In this document: positions 54,296 through 63,271 of the stretch, piece after piece
How the letters are laid out: every line of letters begins with the position of its first letter
Position numbering within the stretch: position 1 is the stretch's first letter
NCBI RefSeq assembly: GCF_002811765.1
Contig: NZ_NPDR01000002.1
Location: 124,001 to 188,000 of the forward strand
Direction of reading: 5' to 3'
Length of the DNA: 64,000 bases
DNA from: Leptospira saintgironsiae
GTDB taxonomy: Bacteria > Spirochaetota > Leptospiria > Leptospirales > Leptospiraceae
Made by a program: the position numbers and the translations under genes
Notes under the pieces: model-generated
Databases searched by the model: none
What the model saw: the letters and a program-made list of their open reading frames with translations, nothing else
What the model was told of the DNA's origin: nothing

Positions 54296-55027
54296 ATGAA
54301 AGATACCTTAAGCAATCGTTCTATATTTATCGCCTTATGCCTGACCGTATTATTCGGCAGCTTCTCTCTAGGCGCTCAGTCATCCGCAAAACACCATTGG
54401 AATTCACCTTCCGAAGTGGTTAAAAAAGTCAGAAAAACTTTTTCGGACCTAAAATCTTACAAGGCTGATTTCGTGATCCAAACGGAATCGAACAAAAAAG
54501 TGGTCACTAAAAAAGGTGTCTGCTATTATAAGAAGGGTGGAAAGATCAAATATGAATTTTCAGATCCTTCCGGTGATGAGATCGTTTCTGATGGCAAAAC
54601 TCTTTGGATCTTTATCAAAAGATTGAATGCTGCAGGAAAGCAAGATCTTACATTAAATAAATCTAATAAATCTGGACCTATTTTTTCTCCAATGACGGAA
54701 GAGGGTCTTTCCAGGATTTTCAGAAAGTATCATTATAAATTCGAGTCCATAGAACAACCTCAGATCTCTCCTAAAGACAATCGTCAATATTTCGTATTGG
54801 CTTTGGAACAAAGAGAGAAGATCGGCGGTTATGAAACTATGACCCTCTATGTAGATGCTCAAACTTCCTTTATTAAAAAGGCAGTTGCAAGTGACGGAAG
54901 AGGCAAGACTACTACTGTAGAATTTTTCGGATTAGATCCGAATGCTGATATCGAGGACGGAGTATTTAATTTCCGCCCTGACGGTAATTCTAAAATCGTA
55001 AATAACCCCTTGGTGTCGGAAGAATAA
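54296..55027 (+). CDS. LolA-like periplasmic lipoprotein carrier
   Basis: 243 residues. Signal peptide [20 protein letters not shown] with a likely cleavage after LGAQ or nearby. The mature part follows the LolA fold: [20 protein letters not shown], then [20 protein letters not shown], then [11 protein letters not shown], and late [20 protein letters not shown]. LolA shuttles lipoproteins from the inner to the outer membrane, a relevant job in a lipoprotein-rich spirochaete. It is followed 25 bp later by the RodZ-like gene. Confidence 0.87.
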   Translation: MKDTLSNRSIFIALCLTVLFGSFSLGAQSSAKHHWNSPSEVVKKVRKTFSDLKSYKADFVIQTESNKKVVTKKGVCYYKKGGKIKYEFSDPSGDEIVSDGKTLWIFIKRLNAAGKQDLTLNKSNKSGPIFSPMTEEGLSRIFRKYHYKFESIEQPQISPKDNRQYFVLALEQREKIGGYETMTLYVDAQTSFIKKAVASDGRGKTTTVEFFGLDPNADIEDGVFNFRPDGNSKIVNNPLVSEE

Positions 55028-55052
55028 ATCTTCCTAGGAAAGGAGAGCGAAA

Positions 55053-56180
55053 TTGAATCAGAAACGAGTAGGGCAAATCCTTAGAGAGGCTAGGGAAGAA
55101 AAAAAGCTCACTGTAAAGGACGTATCTAAGGATACGAATATTTCCGTTAAGTATATTCTCGCATTGGAGACTGAGGACTATGCTCAGTTCCCCGGAGAAA
55201 CTTTTACCATAGGTTTCCTAAAAAACTACGGTAGTTATTTAAAGTTAGATACGGGGATGCTGATCAATTTATACAGAGGTGAGAAGATAGAAGAATCTCA
55301 AGCTCCTCTGGAAGAACTCACCAAACCTACTTCTAATTTTTATTATGATCTAAATTTCGATAAGAACAAACTAATCACTGCTATCTCTGTTCTGATGGTG
55401 GCAATTGCTGCAGTTCTACTTTATACCTTTATCGATAGCTCTTCTTCTGGTGACGATGTCGCGGAAGAAAGTGGAAGAAGGTTAGAGATCCCTGAAAACA
55501 TAGATTTTATCAATCGTTCTGTTCCGGAAACAAGACCTGAAAGTTTTATCTTAACAGCGAACCAAGGTGTGAGCTTCAGTGCTTCTAACCAACAGTGTAA
55601 ACTTTTCATTTCTTCCGTAGAACAAGGATCTGATACGAACACTGCAGTTCTTGCTTTTAATGTGTATCCTGAATTGACTGTTTATAAATTCAGATTGTCC
55701 GAAGGACAAGAAAAGGTTCTTAGCTATTCTATTCCTGAAATTTCTTCCTTGCGTAGAAGTATCCGAATCGCCGCTCAAAGTGTGACTGGAAGTTCTGCAA
55801 AAGTTTTAGTTTCTTTAAGTGAAGAAGAAAAACAAGGTACTACTGTACAGTCTAATCCTCAAGGAGAGGATTCCACCAAAACTTTAGGTGACGTTCCGAT
55901 CCAAGTTACATTATTTTTCTCTAAGCCAAGTTACGCTGAGTTCATGATCGATGGTCAAATGGGATTTAGAGGTCTTGTACAAGGTGGAGAAAATAAAACT
56001 CTAGAAGCGAAAGATCGTCTGGAGATCAAAGTAGGTGATGGTTCCGCAGTGGAGATGATCCAAAACGGAAAACCTAAAGTGGTTTTAGGACGCCCCGGAA
56101 AATTAGTTAAGAAAGTTTATATAAAAACACCAAACCCTTACGATAGCACTCAGTTTATCATTAAGGAGTTGGGCGAGTAA
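55053..56180 (+). CDS. RodZ-like helix-turn-helix membrane protein
   Basis: 375 residues. The N-terminal HTH_25 domain (residues 4-68) has [20 protein letters not shown] and YFA-like '[18 protein letters not shown]'. One membrane helix follows at about 107-128 ([20 protein letters not shown]), then an outer beta domain. RodZ links MreB to the cell-wall machinery. The C-terminal half is divergent, so RodZ-like is the safe wording. The start is TTG 55053 after AAGGAG. It sits between lolA and rimO; a rodZ-like gene next to rimO and pgsA is seen in several phyla (recalled). Confidence 0.88.
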   Translation: MNQKRVGQILREAREEKKLTVKDVSKDTNISVKYILALETEDYAQFPGETFTIGFLKNYGSYLKLDTGMLINLYRGEKIEESQAPLEELTKPTSNFYYDLNFDKNKLITAISVLMVAIAAVLLYTFIDSSSSGDDVAEESGRRLEIPENIDFINRSVPETRPESFILTANQGVSFSASNQQCKLFISSVEQGSDTNTAVLAFNVYPELTVYKFRLSEGQEKVLSYSIPEISSLRRSIRIAAQSVTGSSAKVLVSLSEEEKQGTTVQSNPQGEDSTKTLGDVPIQVTLFFSKPSYAEFMIDGQMGFRGLVQGGENKTLEAKDRLEIKVGDGSAVEMIQNGKPKVVLGRPGKLVKKVYIKTPNPYDSTQFIIKELGE

Positions 56181-56188
56181 GGCTTCGT

Positions 56189-57514
56189 TTGGATAAAAAG
56201 TTCTACATTACCACTCTTGGATGTCCCAAAAATACCGTGGACTCCATGAGCATGCACCACTCCCTTTTGGAAGAAGGTTTTCTTCCGGCTACAAAACCGG
56301 AAGAGTCTGACTTCCATCTGATCAATACCTGTACTTTTATCCGCTCTGCTACGGAAGAAACCATCCAAACAATACTTGGTGCTGCCCACGCCAAAAAACA
56401 AGAAGGCCAGAAGTTAGTCGTAGTAGGATGTTTTGCTGAAAGATATCCTAAAGATATCTCAGCAGAGATCCCGGAAGTGGATCTGGTTTTTGGAACCGGA
56501 AAATATTCCCAAGCTGGAAAGATCATCAAAGAGGCTTTCCGTAGAGATATTTCTTCTCCTGCAAAAACCGAATTCAATTTAGATATCGTAGAGAGGATGA
56601 AACTTTCTCCTGAGATAGAAAATTATTCCAAACCTTATGCATATGTAAAAGTTTCGGATGGTTGTAACAGGGGTTGTGCATTCTGTATCATTCCATCTCT
56701 TCGTGGAAAATTCGTAGATTCTCCTTTAGAAGAAATCCTAAAAGATACTAAAAGAGCGATCGCTGCAGGTGCAAAAGAGATCTGTTTAGTTTCCCAAGAT
56801 ACAGTGTATTACGGAAAAGATTCAGACAAACTTTTGGATATGATCAAAGCTGTTTCGGATATCGAAAATCTTGAAATTTTAAGATTATTATATTTATACC
56901 CTGATAAGAAGACTGAAAAAATCCTAAGACTCATGGGCGAAACCCCTAAGATCGCTCCTTATCTAGAATCTCCTCTCCAACATGTTTCCGAAAGAGTATT
57001 AAAAAACATGAATAGAAGTGGGGGATATTCCCAATTCAGGGATTTATATTCTCTTGCAAGAGAAATGAGACCTGATCTTGAGATCAGAACTTCTTTCATC
57101 TTAGGTTTTCCTGGAGAAACAGGAGAAGATGTGGATGAGATCCTACGTTTTGTAGAAGAAACTCGTCCTGAAAAACTGAATTTATTCTCTTATTCTCCTC
57201 AGGAAGGAACTAAAGGTGCAGATCTTACTCAAACAGTTTCTGATAAGGAGAAGGCGAAAAGGATCAATCTGATCCGAGATGCCCATTTGAAAATCCTACA
57301 AGAGATCCACGAATCCAGAATAGGTAAAACTTATACTGCGATCGTAGATGGACTGGAAGGTAACACAGCAATTGTCAGACGTTTGCAAGATGCTCCTGAA
57401 ATAGACGAAGTGGTTTATGTAGAAGATCCTTCCTTAAAACCAGGAACAATCGGGAAAGTGAAAATCGAATCTTTTTACGAATACGACATGATGGGAACTT
57501 GGTTGGAATCTTGA
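56189..57514 (+). CDS. rimO: Ribosomal protein S12 methylthiotransferase
   Basis: Radical-SAM enzyme that adds a methylthio group to an aspartate of S12. 441 residues. The N-terminal UPF0004 domain starts FYITTLGCPKNTVDS and holds the auxiliary-cluster cysteines (Cys at GCPKN, NTCTF, VVGCF). The radical-SAM motif CNRGCAFC lies near residue 159. The C-terminal TRAM domain includes TYTAIVDGLEGNTAIVRR. The start is TTG 56189 after TAAGG. RimO rather than MiaB is supported by the GCPKN motif. Overlaps pgsA. Confidence 0.95.
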   Translation: MDKKFYITTLGCPKNTVDSMSMHHSLLEEGFLPATKPEESDFHLINTCTFIRSATEETIQTILGAAHAKKQEGQKLVVVGCFAERYPKDISAEIPEVDLVFGTGKYSQAGKIIKEAFRRDISSPAKTEFNLDIVERMKLSPEIENYSKPYAYVKVSDGCNRGCAFCIIPSLRGKFVDSPLEEILKDTKRAIAAGAKEICLVSQDTVYYGKDSDKLLDMIKAVSDIENLEILRLLYLYPDKKTEKILRLMGETPKIAPYLESPLQHVSERVLKNMNRSGGYSQFRDLYSLAREMRPDLEIRTSFILGFPGETGEDVDEILRFVEETRPEKLNLFSYSPQEGTKGADLTQTVSDKEKAKRINLIRDAHLKILQEIHESRIGKTYTAIVDGLEGNTAIVRRLQDAPEIDEVVYVEDPSLKPGTIGKVKIESFYEYDMMGTWLES

Positions 57515-58245
57515 ATCCGAATATTAACTTACCCAACGCTCTTACCGTACTGAGAGTAGCTTCTCTTCCTTTTTTCATCTGGTTCTTGTACCAGAAGGAG
57601 CAGGCTTACCATATCGCCGCTCTGGTTTTATTTTCTCTCGCATCTCTCACAGATTTTATTGATGGTTACCTGGCTAGAAAATGGAAACAAGAGACCGAGT
57701 TCGGAAAATTTTTGGATCCACTTGCAGATAAGATCATTGTAGTAGGTTGTTTTACCACATTCATATTTCTTCATGAGCAAATCGAACTTTGGATGGTAAT
57801 ACTCATCATCGGAAGAGATATGCTTATTACAACTTTGCGTTATCTCGCGATCCGTTTGGGAAAATCAATCCGGACCACCATGCTTGGAAAGGTAAAGACT
57901 GCCTTCCAGATGGGAGCAATTATTCTAATTCTGATCTTCTTTATATTAGTTTCTTCGAATAAAAGAATTCTGATCAACGAGGTTTACCAAAGTGGCAAAC
58001 TTGCAGGAATGACCGTTTTTGGGATCGCTTCTGAAAACGCAGTTGCATTCGTTAAGGTTTGGCAGGAAAACGGTGCCCCTGGCTGGAATGAGTTAGTATT
58101 CGGATTGGGAGGATTTGTTCCGTATTTCGGAATGCTTTTGACCACTCTGATCACCGTACTTTCAGGAATTCGTTATTTGCTCTCAAATAGGGAAGTGATC
58201 CGTTACAGCTCTATACGGAGGGCCTTCGGTAAAAATGGAAATTAG
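57511..58245 (+). CDS. pgsA: CDP-diacylglycerol-glycerol-3-phosphate 3-phosphatidyltransferase
   Basis: Makes phosphatidylglycerophosphate from the CdsA product. About 244 residues with several membrane helices. The CDP-alcohol phosphotransferase motif D-x2-D-G-x2-A-R-x8-G-x3-D-x3-D is complete: DFIDGYLARKWKQETEFGK followed by FLDPLADK (about residues 47-73). The start TTG 57511 overlaps the rimO stop as TTGA; the longer frame from 57499 is less likely. A stretch near residues 155-190 is longer than in short PgsA forms. Overlaps trpD by 11 bases. Confidence 0.92.
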   Translation: MNPNINLPNALTVLRVASLPFFIWFLYQKEQAYHIAALVLFSLASLTDFIDGYLARKWKQETEFGKFLDPLADKIIVVGCFTTFIFLHEQIELWMVILIIGRDMLITTLRYLAIRLGKSIRTTMLGKVKTAFQMGAIILILIFFILVSSNKRILINEVYQSGKLAGMTVFGIASENAVAFVKVWQENGAPGWNELVFGLGGFVPYFGMLLTTLITVLSGIRYLLSNREVIRYSSIRRAFGKNGN

Positions 58246-59245
58246 ACAAGCTATCATCAAAGTTTTAGAAAAAAAACATCTTACAGTTTCAGAAGCGGAA
58301 ACTACTATCAATTCCGTAATGAAGGGAGAAGTATCCGAGATCCTACTTTCTTCTTTTTTGACCGCAATGAGAGCAAAAGGAGAAACAGTAGATGAACTAT
58401 TGGGTTTCTGTTTGGCTCTTCGCCGTAACGCGCTCAAACCTAAAACAGTTTTTCCTTTTGATATGCTGGATACTTGCGGAACCGGAGGTGATGGAAAAGG
58501 TACTGTAAACATTTCCACACTTTCAGCGATTGTGATTTCTTCTCTTGGGATCAAAGTTGCAAAACATGGAAACCGTTCTGTTTCTTCTCATACTGGTTCC
58601 AGTGATATTCTAGGAAGACTTGGTTATAATACTGAAAAAACCCAAGAAGAAGTTGAGTCACACTTAGTTGATAACGGATTTGCATTCTTATTCGCTCCCA
58701 TGTGGCACCCATCTATGAAGTTTGCGGGTCCTGTTCGTAAAGAATTAGGTTTTAGGACTTTATTCAATATGATTGGACCTCTAAGTAATCCATTCTCACC
58801 TCAGTACCAGATCATTGGAGTATACGAGCCTGAGTTGACTGAAACTTTTATCCGAGTTTTACAAGGTTTAGGTTTGAGAAGAGCTCTAGTATGTCATTCT
58901 AGAGACGGACTGGATGAATTCTCCATTTTCGAAAAGACGGATTATACTTTATTAGAAGACGGGGTCATCTCCAGAAAAGACTTCGATCCTAAAGATCTGG
59001 GTGTAAAAGATCTAAATCCTGCAGAAGTATTCACAAGCGGGCCGGACCAAGCAGAGTCTTTGGCTCGAAAGATCCTGGCAGGAGAGAAGATTGCAGGCAC
59101 CCACGCGGTCGCTTTGAATGCGGGAGCTGGACTTTTCACCCTGGGTAAAGCTAGTTCTATCCTAGATGGATACAAAACAGCGTTGGAACAGTTGGCTTCC
59201 GGAAAAACAGGCGCCTTCTTTCAAAATTTAATTACCAAGGGATAA
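58235..59245 (+). CDS. trpD: Anthranilate phosphoribosyltransferase
   Basis: Second step of tryptophan synthesis. 336 residues. The PRPP-binding loop DTCGTGGDGKGTVNIST lies near residue 79-95. KHGNRSVSSHTGSSDILGRL and MWHPSMKFAGPVRKELGFRT are family landmarks. ATG 58235 lies within the pgsA 3' end after GGAGG. It is 36 kb from trpBA and in an unrelated gene set, so the pathway is dispersed. Confidence 0.96.
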   Translation: MEIRQAIIKVLEKKHLTVSEAETTINSVMKGEVSEILLSSFLTAMRAKGETVDELLGFCLALRRNALKPKTVFPFDMLDTCGTGGDGKGTVNISTLSAIVISSLGIKVAKHGNRSVSSHTGSSDILGRLGYNTEKTQEEVESHLVDNGFAFLFAPMWHPSMKFAGPVRKELGFRTLFNMIGPLSNPFSPQYQIIGVYEPELTETFIRVLQGLGLRRALVCHSRDGLDEFSIFEKTDYTLLEDGVISRKDFDPKDLGVKDLNPAEVFTSGPDQAESLARKILAGEKIAGTHAVALNAGAGLFTLGKASSILDGYKTALEQLASGKTGAFFQNLITKG

Positions 59246-59299
59246 TAAAGGAAAATACTGGTCTCAAAAAGGACCAAATAAGGAAACACAGGTTTCATC

Positions 59300-59638
59300 A
59301 TGCTTAGCAATTTTCAAAATTTACTAATATTAGCCCAAGCTGATCCAGCTGGAGCACAAGGTGGCGGATTTAATACTCTATTATTCATCCCGATCCTATT
59401 TATCATTCTGTATTTTATAGTGATCCGCCCTCAAAGAAACGAGGAAAAGAAAAGAAAATCGATGATTGAGAGCCTACAAAAAGGGGACGTAGTCATCACT
59501 TCTTCCGGGATCCATGGTAAGGTGGTAGAATTTAAGGACAATAACGAATCTGTTGTTTTGGCAATCGCTAAGGACACCAACGTTACCTTCAATTCCAGCA
59601 CGATTTTAAGAAAGAAGGAAAAAGAGAAAGAGGCGTAA
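59300..59638 (+). CDS. yajC: Preprotein translocase subunit YajC
   Basis: Small SecDF-associated inner-membrane protein. 112 residues. One helix (TLLFIPILFIILYFIVIRP, about residues 28-46), then the basic QRNEEKKRKS and QKGDVVITSSGIHGKVVEF, the YajC signature. The 54-bp gap upstream includes a TGGTC/GACCA inverted repeat. It heads a Sec operon in which secD is separated from yajC by one extra gene. Confidence 0.93.
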   Translation: MLSNFQNLLILAQADPAGAQGGGFNTLLFIPILFIILYFIVIRPQRNEEKKRKSMIESLQKGDVVITSSGIHGKVVEFKDNNESVVLAIAKDTNVTFNSSTILRKKEKEKEA

Positions 59639-59678
59639 TTCCCTTTTTCCGATAGTATCAGTATAACCGGTGCGACTC

Positions 59679-60389
59679 ATGAATAAGATCCTATGCTTCC
59701 TTCTTTGTTTCTCTTTAACCCTTCCAATTTTTGGACAGGACGGAGAAGAAATCGACTTTTTGGATAAGGTTTCCGAACCTAAGAAGACAACTACTTCTTC
59801 CAAAAAGACTCCTCTTGCAAAAGCTTCTAGAAAGAAAAAAGTAAAGAAGAATGCAGGTAAAAAGAAGAAGGCTGTCGAGTCCAAAGAGACAGAGCAGAAA
59901 GAATCTGAGTCCAAGAAAAAAGTAGATCCGGAAATCGCACCGGAAGATCCTACTCAGGGAAAAAATTCAGGAGATCCTAATGGACCGAATGAAACTACTG
60001 AGAGAAATCTAAACAAAGAAGTTTCTAATCCTGAAGTTTCGGCTGAAATCCAAAAGCCGTACTGGTTAAATGAAGAAACAAATTTAAGTCCGAAAAATTT
60101 GCCTGGGTTTAATGCTAGCGCCTCTTCTTTACCTAAAGAAGATATTTCTATCAGAGAGAAGTTGGGAGAGATCCTAAAACTCGGAGACGATAAGAAAAAA
60201 GAAGAAGAGAAAAGAAAGGCTGCTGAGCAAAAAGAACAAGGTGCTATCGCCGGATTTTTCTCTGAACATAAAAAAGGGATCATAATCATAGCAATCATAC
60301 TTGCTTTTGCTTTATACCAATTCAGAGCCAAAGGTGCACGAGTCACTAGGCGTTCGCCTGTGACCATCAATAAAGTGAGAAGAGACTAG
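59679..60389 (+). CDS. Lysine-rich exported single-pass protein between yajC and secD
   Basis: About 236 residues from ATG 59679 (a GTG at 59670 is in frame). A signal peptide or N-terminal anchor, ILCFLLCFSLTLPIFGQ, is followed by an extremely Lys/Ser/Thr/Glu-rich region (about residues 30-110), with stretches like SRKKKVKKNAGKKKK. Then come a Pro/Asn region, a charged helix (DDKKKEEEKRKAAEQKEQGA) and a C-terminal membrane helix GIIIIAIILAFALYQFRA with a basic tail. Probably an inner-membrane protein with a large disordered periplasmic part. The family is unknown. Its place inside the Sec operon suggests a role in export; that is inference. Confidence 0.75.
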   Translation: MNKILCFLLCFSLTLPIFGQDGEEIDFLDKVSEPKKTTTSSKKTPLAKASRKKKVKKNAGKKKKAVESKETEQKESESKKKVDPEIAPEDPTQGKNSGDPNGPNETTERNLNKEVSNPEVSAEIQKPYWLNEETNLSPKNLPGFNASASSLPKEDISIREKLGEILKLGDDKKKEEEKRKAAEQKEQGAIAGFFSEHKKGIIIIAIILAFALYQFRAKGARVTRRSPVTINKVRRD

Positions 60390-60399
60390 GAGTCCGAAT

Positions 60400-62340
60400 T
60401 TGAAATCTGTCCAATGGATTTTTGTTCCAATACTGGTAGTAGCGTCTTCATTGACGCTTCTTTATCCAAACTTCGCCGAAAGGGAATTGGAACTCGCAGT
60501 AAGAAAAGAATTTAAACAATTACCGGAAGAAACCCGCAAAGACATACTTTCCAATTTTGCGGAAAGATGGAAAACCGATTATAACCCGAAAGGCGATTGG
60601 CAAATAGAACCTGATCCTAACATTTTCCCAGAGCAGGATTATTATTTAGTCAAAGGAAGATTTATCACTTCCGCAAAGATCAACCAGCTTTCTCAAGAAA
60701 ACCAGGAACTGATCTTAGAACCTAAGAACAAACTTAGACCTACTTTGGTAGAAGAATATATTTTCGGTGGAAGACCTTTGGCGATCCGTTTGGGATTGGA
60801 CTTACAAGGTGGAATGAGAGTCGTTCTGAAAGGTGATTTCGACGACTATACTTCTAAATTAAAAGATTCTTATACAAAAGAGATCGAAGAACTTACTCGT
60901 AAAAAAGCTGATACTAATCTTTCCGAAAAAGAAAGAAAAGAAGCTCAGGACAAACTAAAAGAGATCGAAAGTTATTTCGAATTAACTCCTAGCAGAAAGC
61001 TTGCTGAGTTGGAAAAAGCGAAGTTGATCATCGACAACCGTTTGACCAACCAAAACTTGACTGAGCCTCAGGTGCGTATCCAGAAGGACCAAGATTCTAT
61101 CGAGGTTTCTTTACCTGGTGTTAGCAACTCTTCTCAAATTTTAGATATTATTAGAAACACTGAAACAGTGGAATACAGATTGCGAGAACCTTCTGATTCC
61201 AATGCAAACTCTAGAGGAACTTACCACGACGCGATTGAGTTGGAAGAAATGACACTCATGAATCAAGGTAAAAAGGAAGAAACCGAGATCGTTAAATTCC
61301 AGAATATTGTTAAACAAAAACTGGGAAAAGACGAGCAGGATAGATTCCTTGCAGCTATGGAGAAGAAGTACAATATCCCTGAAAAATATAAATTGTACGT
61401 AAAATGGTCCAGGGCAAATAACCCTAAGGCATCTCTTCTTCCTAGAGAATTCGTAGTTCTGGAAAGAGCTATCTCTCTGGATGGAAAGGACATGAGAAAT
61501 GCACGTGAAAGTTACGACCAAAACAGACTTTCCTATTACGTTTCCTTCTCCTTAACTTCTCAAGGTGCAGAGAAATTTTTTGATATCACTTCCAAAAACG
61601 TAGGAAGACAACTTGCGATCGTTTGGGGAGACAAAGTTATCTCTGATCCAGTAATTCGTAGTCCTATCGCAGGTGGTAACGCTCAGATCGACGGAGAGTT
61701 TGGTCAAAAAGAAGCAACTGACCTTGCAAACGTGATCAGTGAGGGTGCGCTTCCAATCCCATTGAACGTTTTAGAAATGAGATTTATCGGTCCTACTTTA
61801 GGGATCGAATCTATCGAAGTTGGATTAAAGGCGGTTCTTTTAGGATTTGCTCTAGTGATCATATTCATGCTGATTATCTATAGATTGTCCGGCTTGGTTG
61901 CTGATATTGCACTTCTTGTGAACGTGATCGTGCTGATGGCACTTCTTTCTTTGATGGGATTCACTCTGACCTTGCCTGGTTTTGCGGGGATTATCCTCAC
62001 AGTGGGTATGGCTGTGGATGCTAACGTTATTATCTATGAAAGGATCAAAGAAGAACTCGCAGCAGGAAAACATGTTTCTGCAGCAGTTGCTCAAGGTTTT
62101 GAGAACGCTTTCTGGACGATCATGGACAGTAACGTTACAACTTTGATCTCAGGTATTTTGATGATCAAACTTGGAAACGGTCCAATCAAAGGATTTGCGA
62201 TCACTCTTTGTTGGGGTATCATCACTTCCCTGTTTACCTCCTTGTTCTTGAGTAGAATGATCATGGATCTATTGGTAAACAAATTTGGAGTTCGTAAACT
62301 CCAGATAGGATTCAAAAAACTGGAGTCCAAAAATGTTTGA
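60400..62340 (+). CDS. secD: Protein translocase subunit SecD
   Basis: Proton-motive-force-driven helper of Sec export. 646 residues. One N-terminal helix, a large periplasmic domain (about residues 30-460) with RLGLDLQGGMRVVL and later YYVSFSLTSQGAEKFFDIT, then five C-terminal helices. Conserved motifs: GPTLGIESIEVGLKAVLLGF, TLPGFAGIILTVGMAVDANV and IYERIKEELAAGK. The periplasmic domain contains a charged helical region (residues about 145-195, SYTKEIEELTRKKADT) not typical of E. coli SecD. The TTG start follows AGGAG. Confidence 0.96.
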   Translation: MKSVQWIFVPILVVASSLTLLYPNFAERELELAVRKEFKQLPEETRKDILSNFAERWKTDYNPKGDWQIEPDPNIFPEQDYYLVKGRFITSAKINQLSQENQELILEPKNKLRPTLVEEYIFGGRPLAIRLGLDLQGGMRVVLKGDFDDYTSKLKDSYTKEIEELTRKKADTNLSEKERKEAQDKLKEIESYFELTPSRKLAELEKAKLIIDNRLTNQNLTEPQVRIQKDQDSIEVSLPGVSNSSQILDIIRNTETVEYRLREPSDSNANSRGTYHDAIELEEMTLMNQGKKEETEIVKFQNIVKQKLGKDEQDRFLAAMEKKYNIPEKYKLYVKWSRANNPKASLLPREFVVLERAISLDGKDMRNARESYDQNRLSYYVSFSLTSQGAEKFFDITSKNVGRQLAIVWGDKVISDPVIRSPIAGGNAQIDGEFGQKEATDLANVISEGALPIPLNVLEMRFIGPTLGIESIEVGLKAVLLGFALVIIFMLIIYRLSGLVADIALLVNVIVLMALLSLMGFTLTLPGFAGIILTVGMAVDANVIIYERIKEELAAGKHVSAAVAQGFENAFWTIMDSNVTTLISGILMIKLGNGPIKGFAITLCWGIITSLFTSLFLSRMIMDLLVNKFGVRKLQIGFKKLESKNV

Positions 62341-63271
62341 TTTTATAAAATATAAATACGTATCCATTACTTTCTCTACTATCCTGATCGCGGTCGGGTT
62401 TGGAGTTACTTTCGGAAAATATGGTGGGTTCGCTACTTCTTTGGATTTTGATGGAGGTTTAAGAGCCGTTGTTGAATTCCCTGAGAATGTAGAACGTAAA
62501 AACTTGGAGGAATATTTCTCCACTAAAAACTTAGAAGCTGTTTTGGTCCTAATGGATAAGGATAAAAACGATTATCAAATCGATATCGGTTTGGGATCGG
62601 TTGACCAGATCAAACAACTTTATATAGAAAGAAAAGGTAAAGATAGTATCGAAGCCAAACAAGCTTCTGCGATCGATGCATTGATCGGTCTTTTACAAGA
62701 AGACTTTAAATTAGAAAAAAAGAAAATCCTATCTGCGAACCAAGTTGGTTCCGTAGTAGGGGCCGAGTTGACTTCCACAGGGGTCTCTCTATTAGCCTTA
62801 ACTCTTTTCTTCATCATGATCTATTTGAGCTTCCGTTTCCAATTCAAGTTTGCATTGGGAGCAATCTTAGCTCTAATTCATGACTTGGTGATCACAATCG
62901 CGTTTATCGGATTTTTCCAGATTAAGCCGAGCGTTCCTATCATCGCGGCTCTTTTGACATTACTCGGATATTCTATCAACGATACTATCGTGGTATTCGA
63001 CAGGATCCGTGAAAATGCTGGGAACTTAAGAGATACTTTCTCTCAGGTAATCAATCTTTCGATTAACCAAACACTTTCCAGAACTTTCAATACTTCAGTA
63101 GCGACTTTGATTTCCGTGGTTGCGATCATTATCGGTGGAGCAGTAGAGTTGTATGACTTCGCTTATGTTCTTACCTTCGGGATCATTCTTGGAACATTCT
63201 CCTCAGTATTCATTGCAGCACCTCTCGTAGATATCTACGATACTCTGAGTAAGAGGTGGAAACGCTCTTGA
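62333..63271 (+). CDS. secF: Protein translocase subunit SecF
   Basis: 312 residues, partner of SecD with six membrane helices. FATSLDFDGGLRAVVEFPEN is the first periplasmic strand region. VGSVVGAELTSTGVSLLALT and GYSINDTIVVFDRIRENAGN are SecF signatures. ATG 62333 follows GGAG and overlaps secD by eight bases. The stop overlaps the ribD start as TTGA. Confidence 0.96.
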   Translation: MFDFIKYKYVSITFSTILIAVGFGVTFGKYGGFATSLDFDGGLRAVVEFPENVERKNLEEYFSTKNLEAVLVLMDKDKNDYQIDIGLGSVDQIKQLYIERKGKDSIEAKQASAIDALIGLLQEDFKLEKKKILSANQVGSVVGAELTSTGVSLLALTLFFIMIYLSFRFQFKFALGAILALIHDLVITIAFIGFFQIKPSVPIIAALLTLLGYSINDTIVVFDRIRENAGNLRDTFSQVINLSINQTLSRTFNTSVATLISVVAIIIGGAVELYDFAYVLTFGIILGTFSSVFIAAPLVDIYDTLSKRWKRS

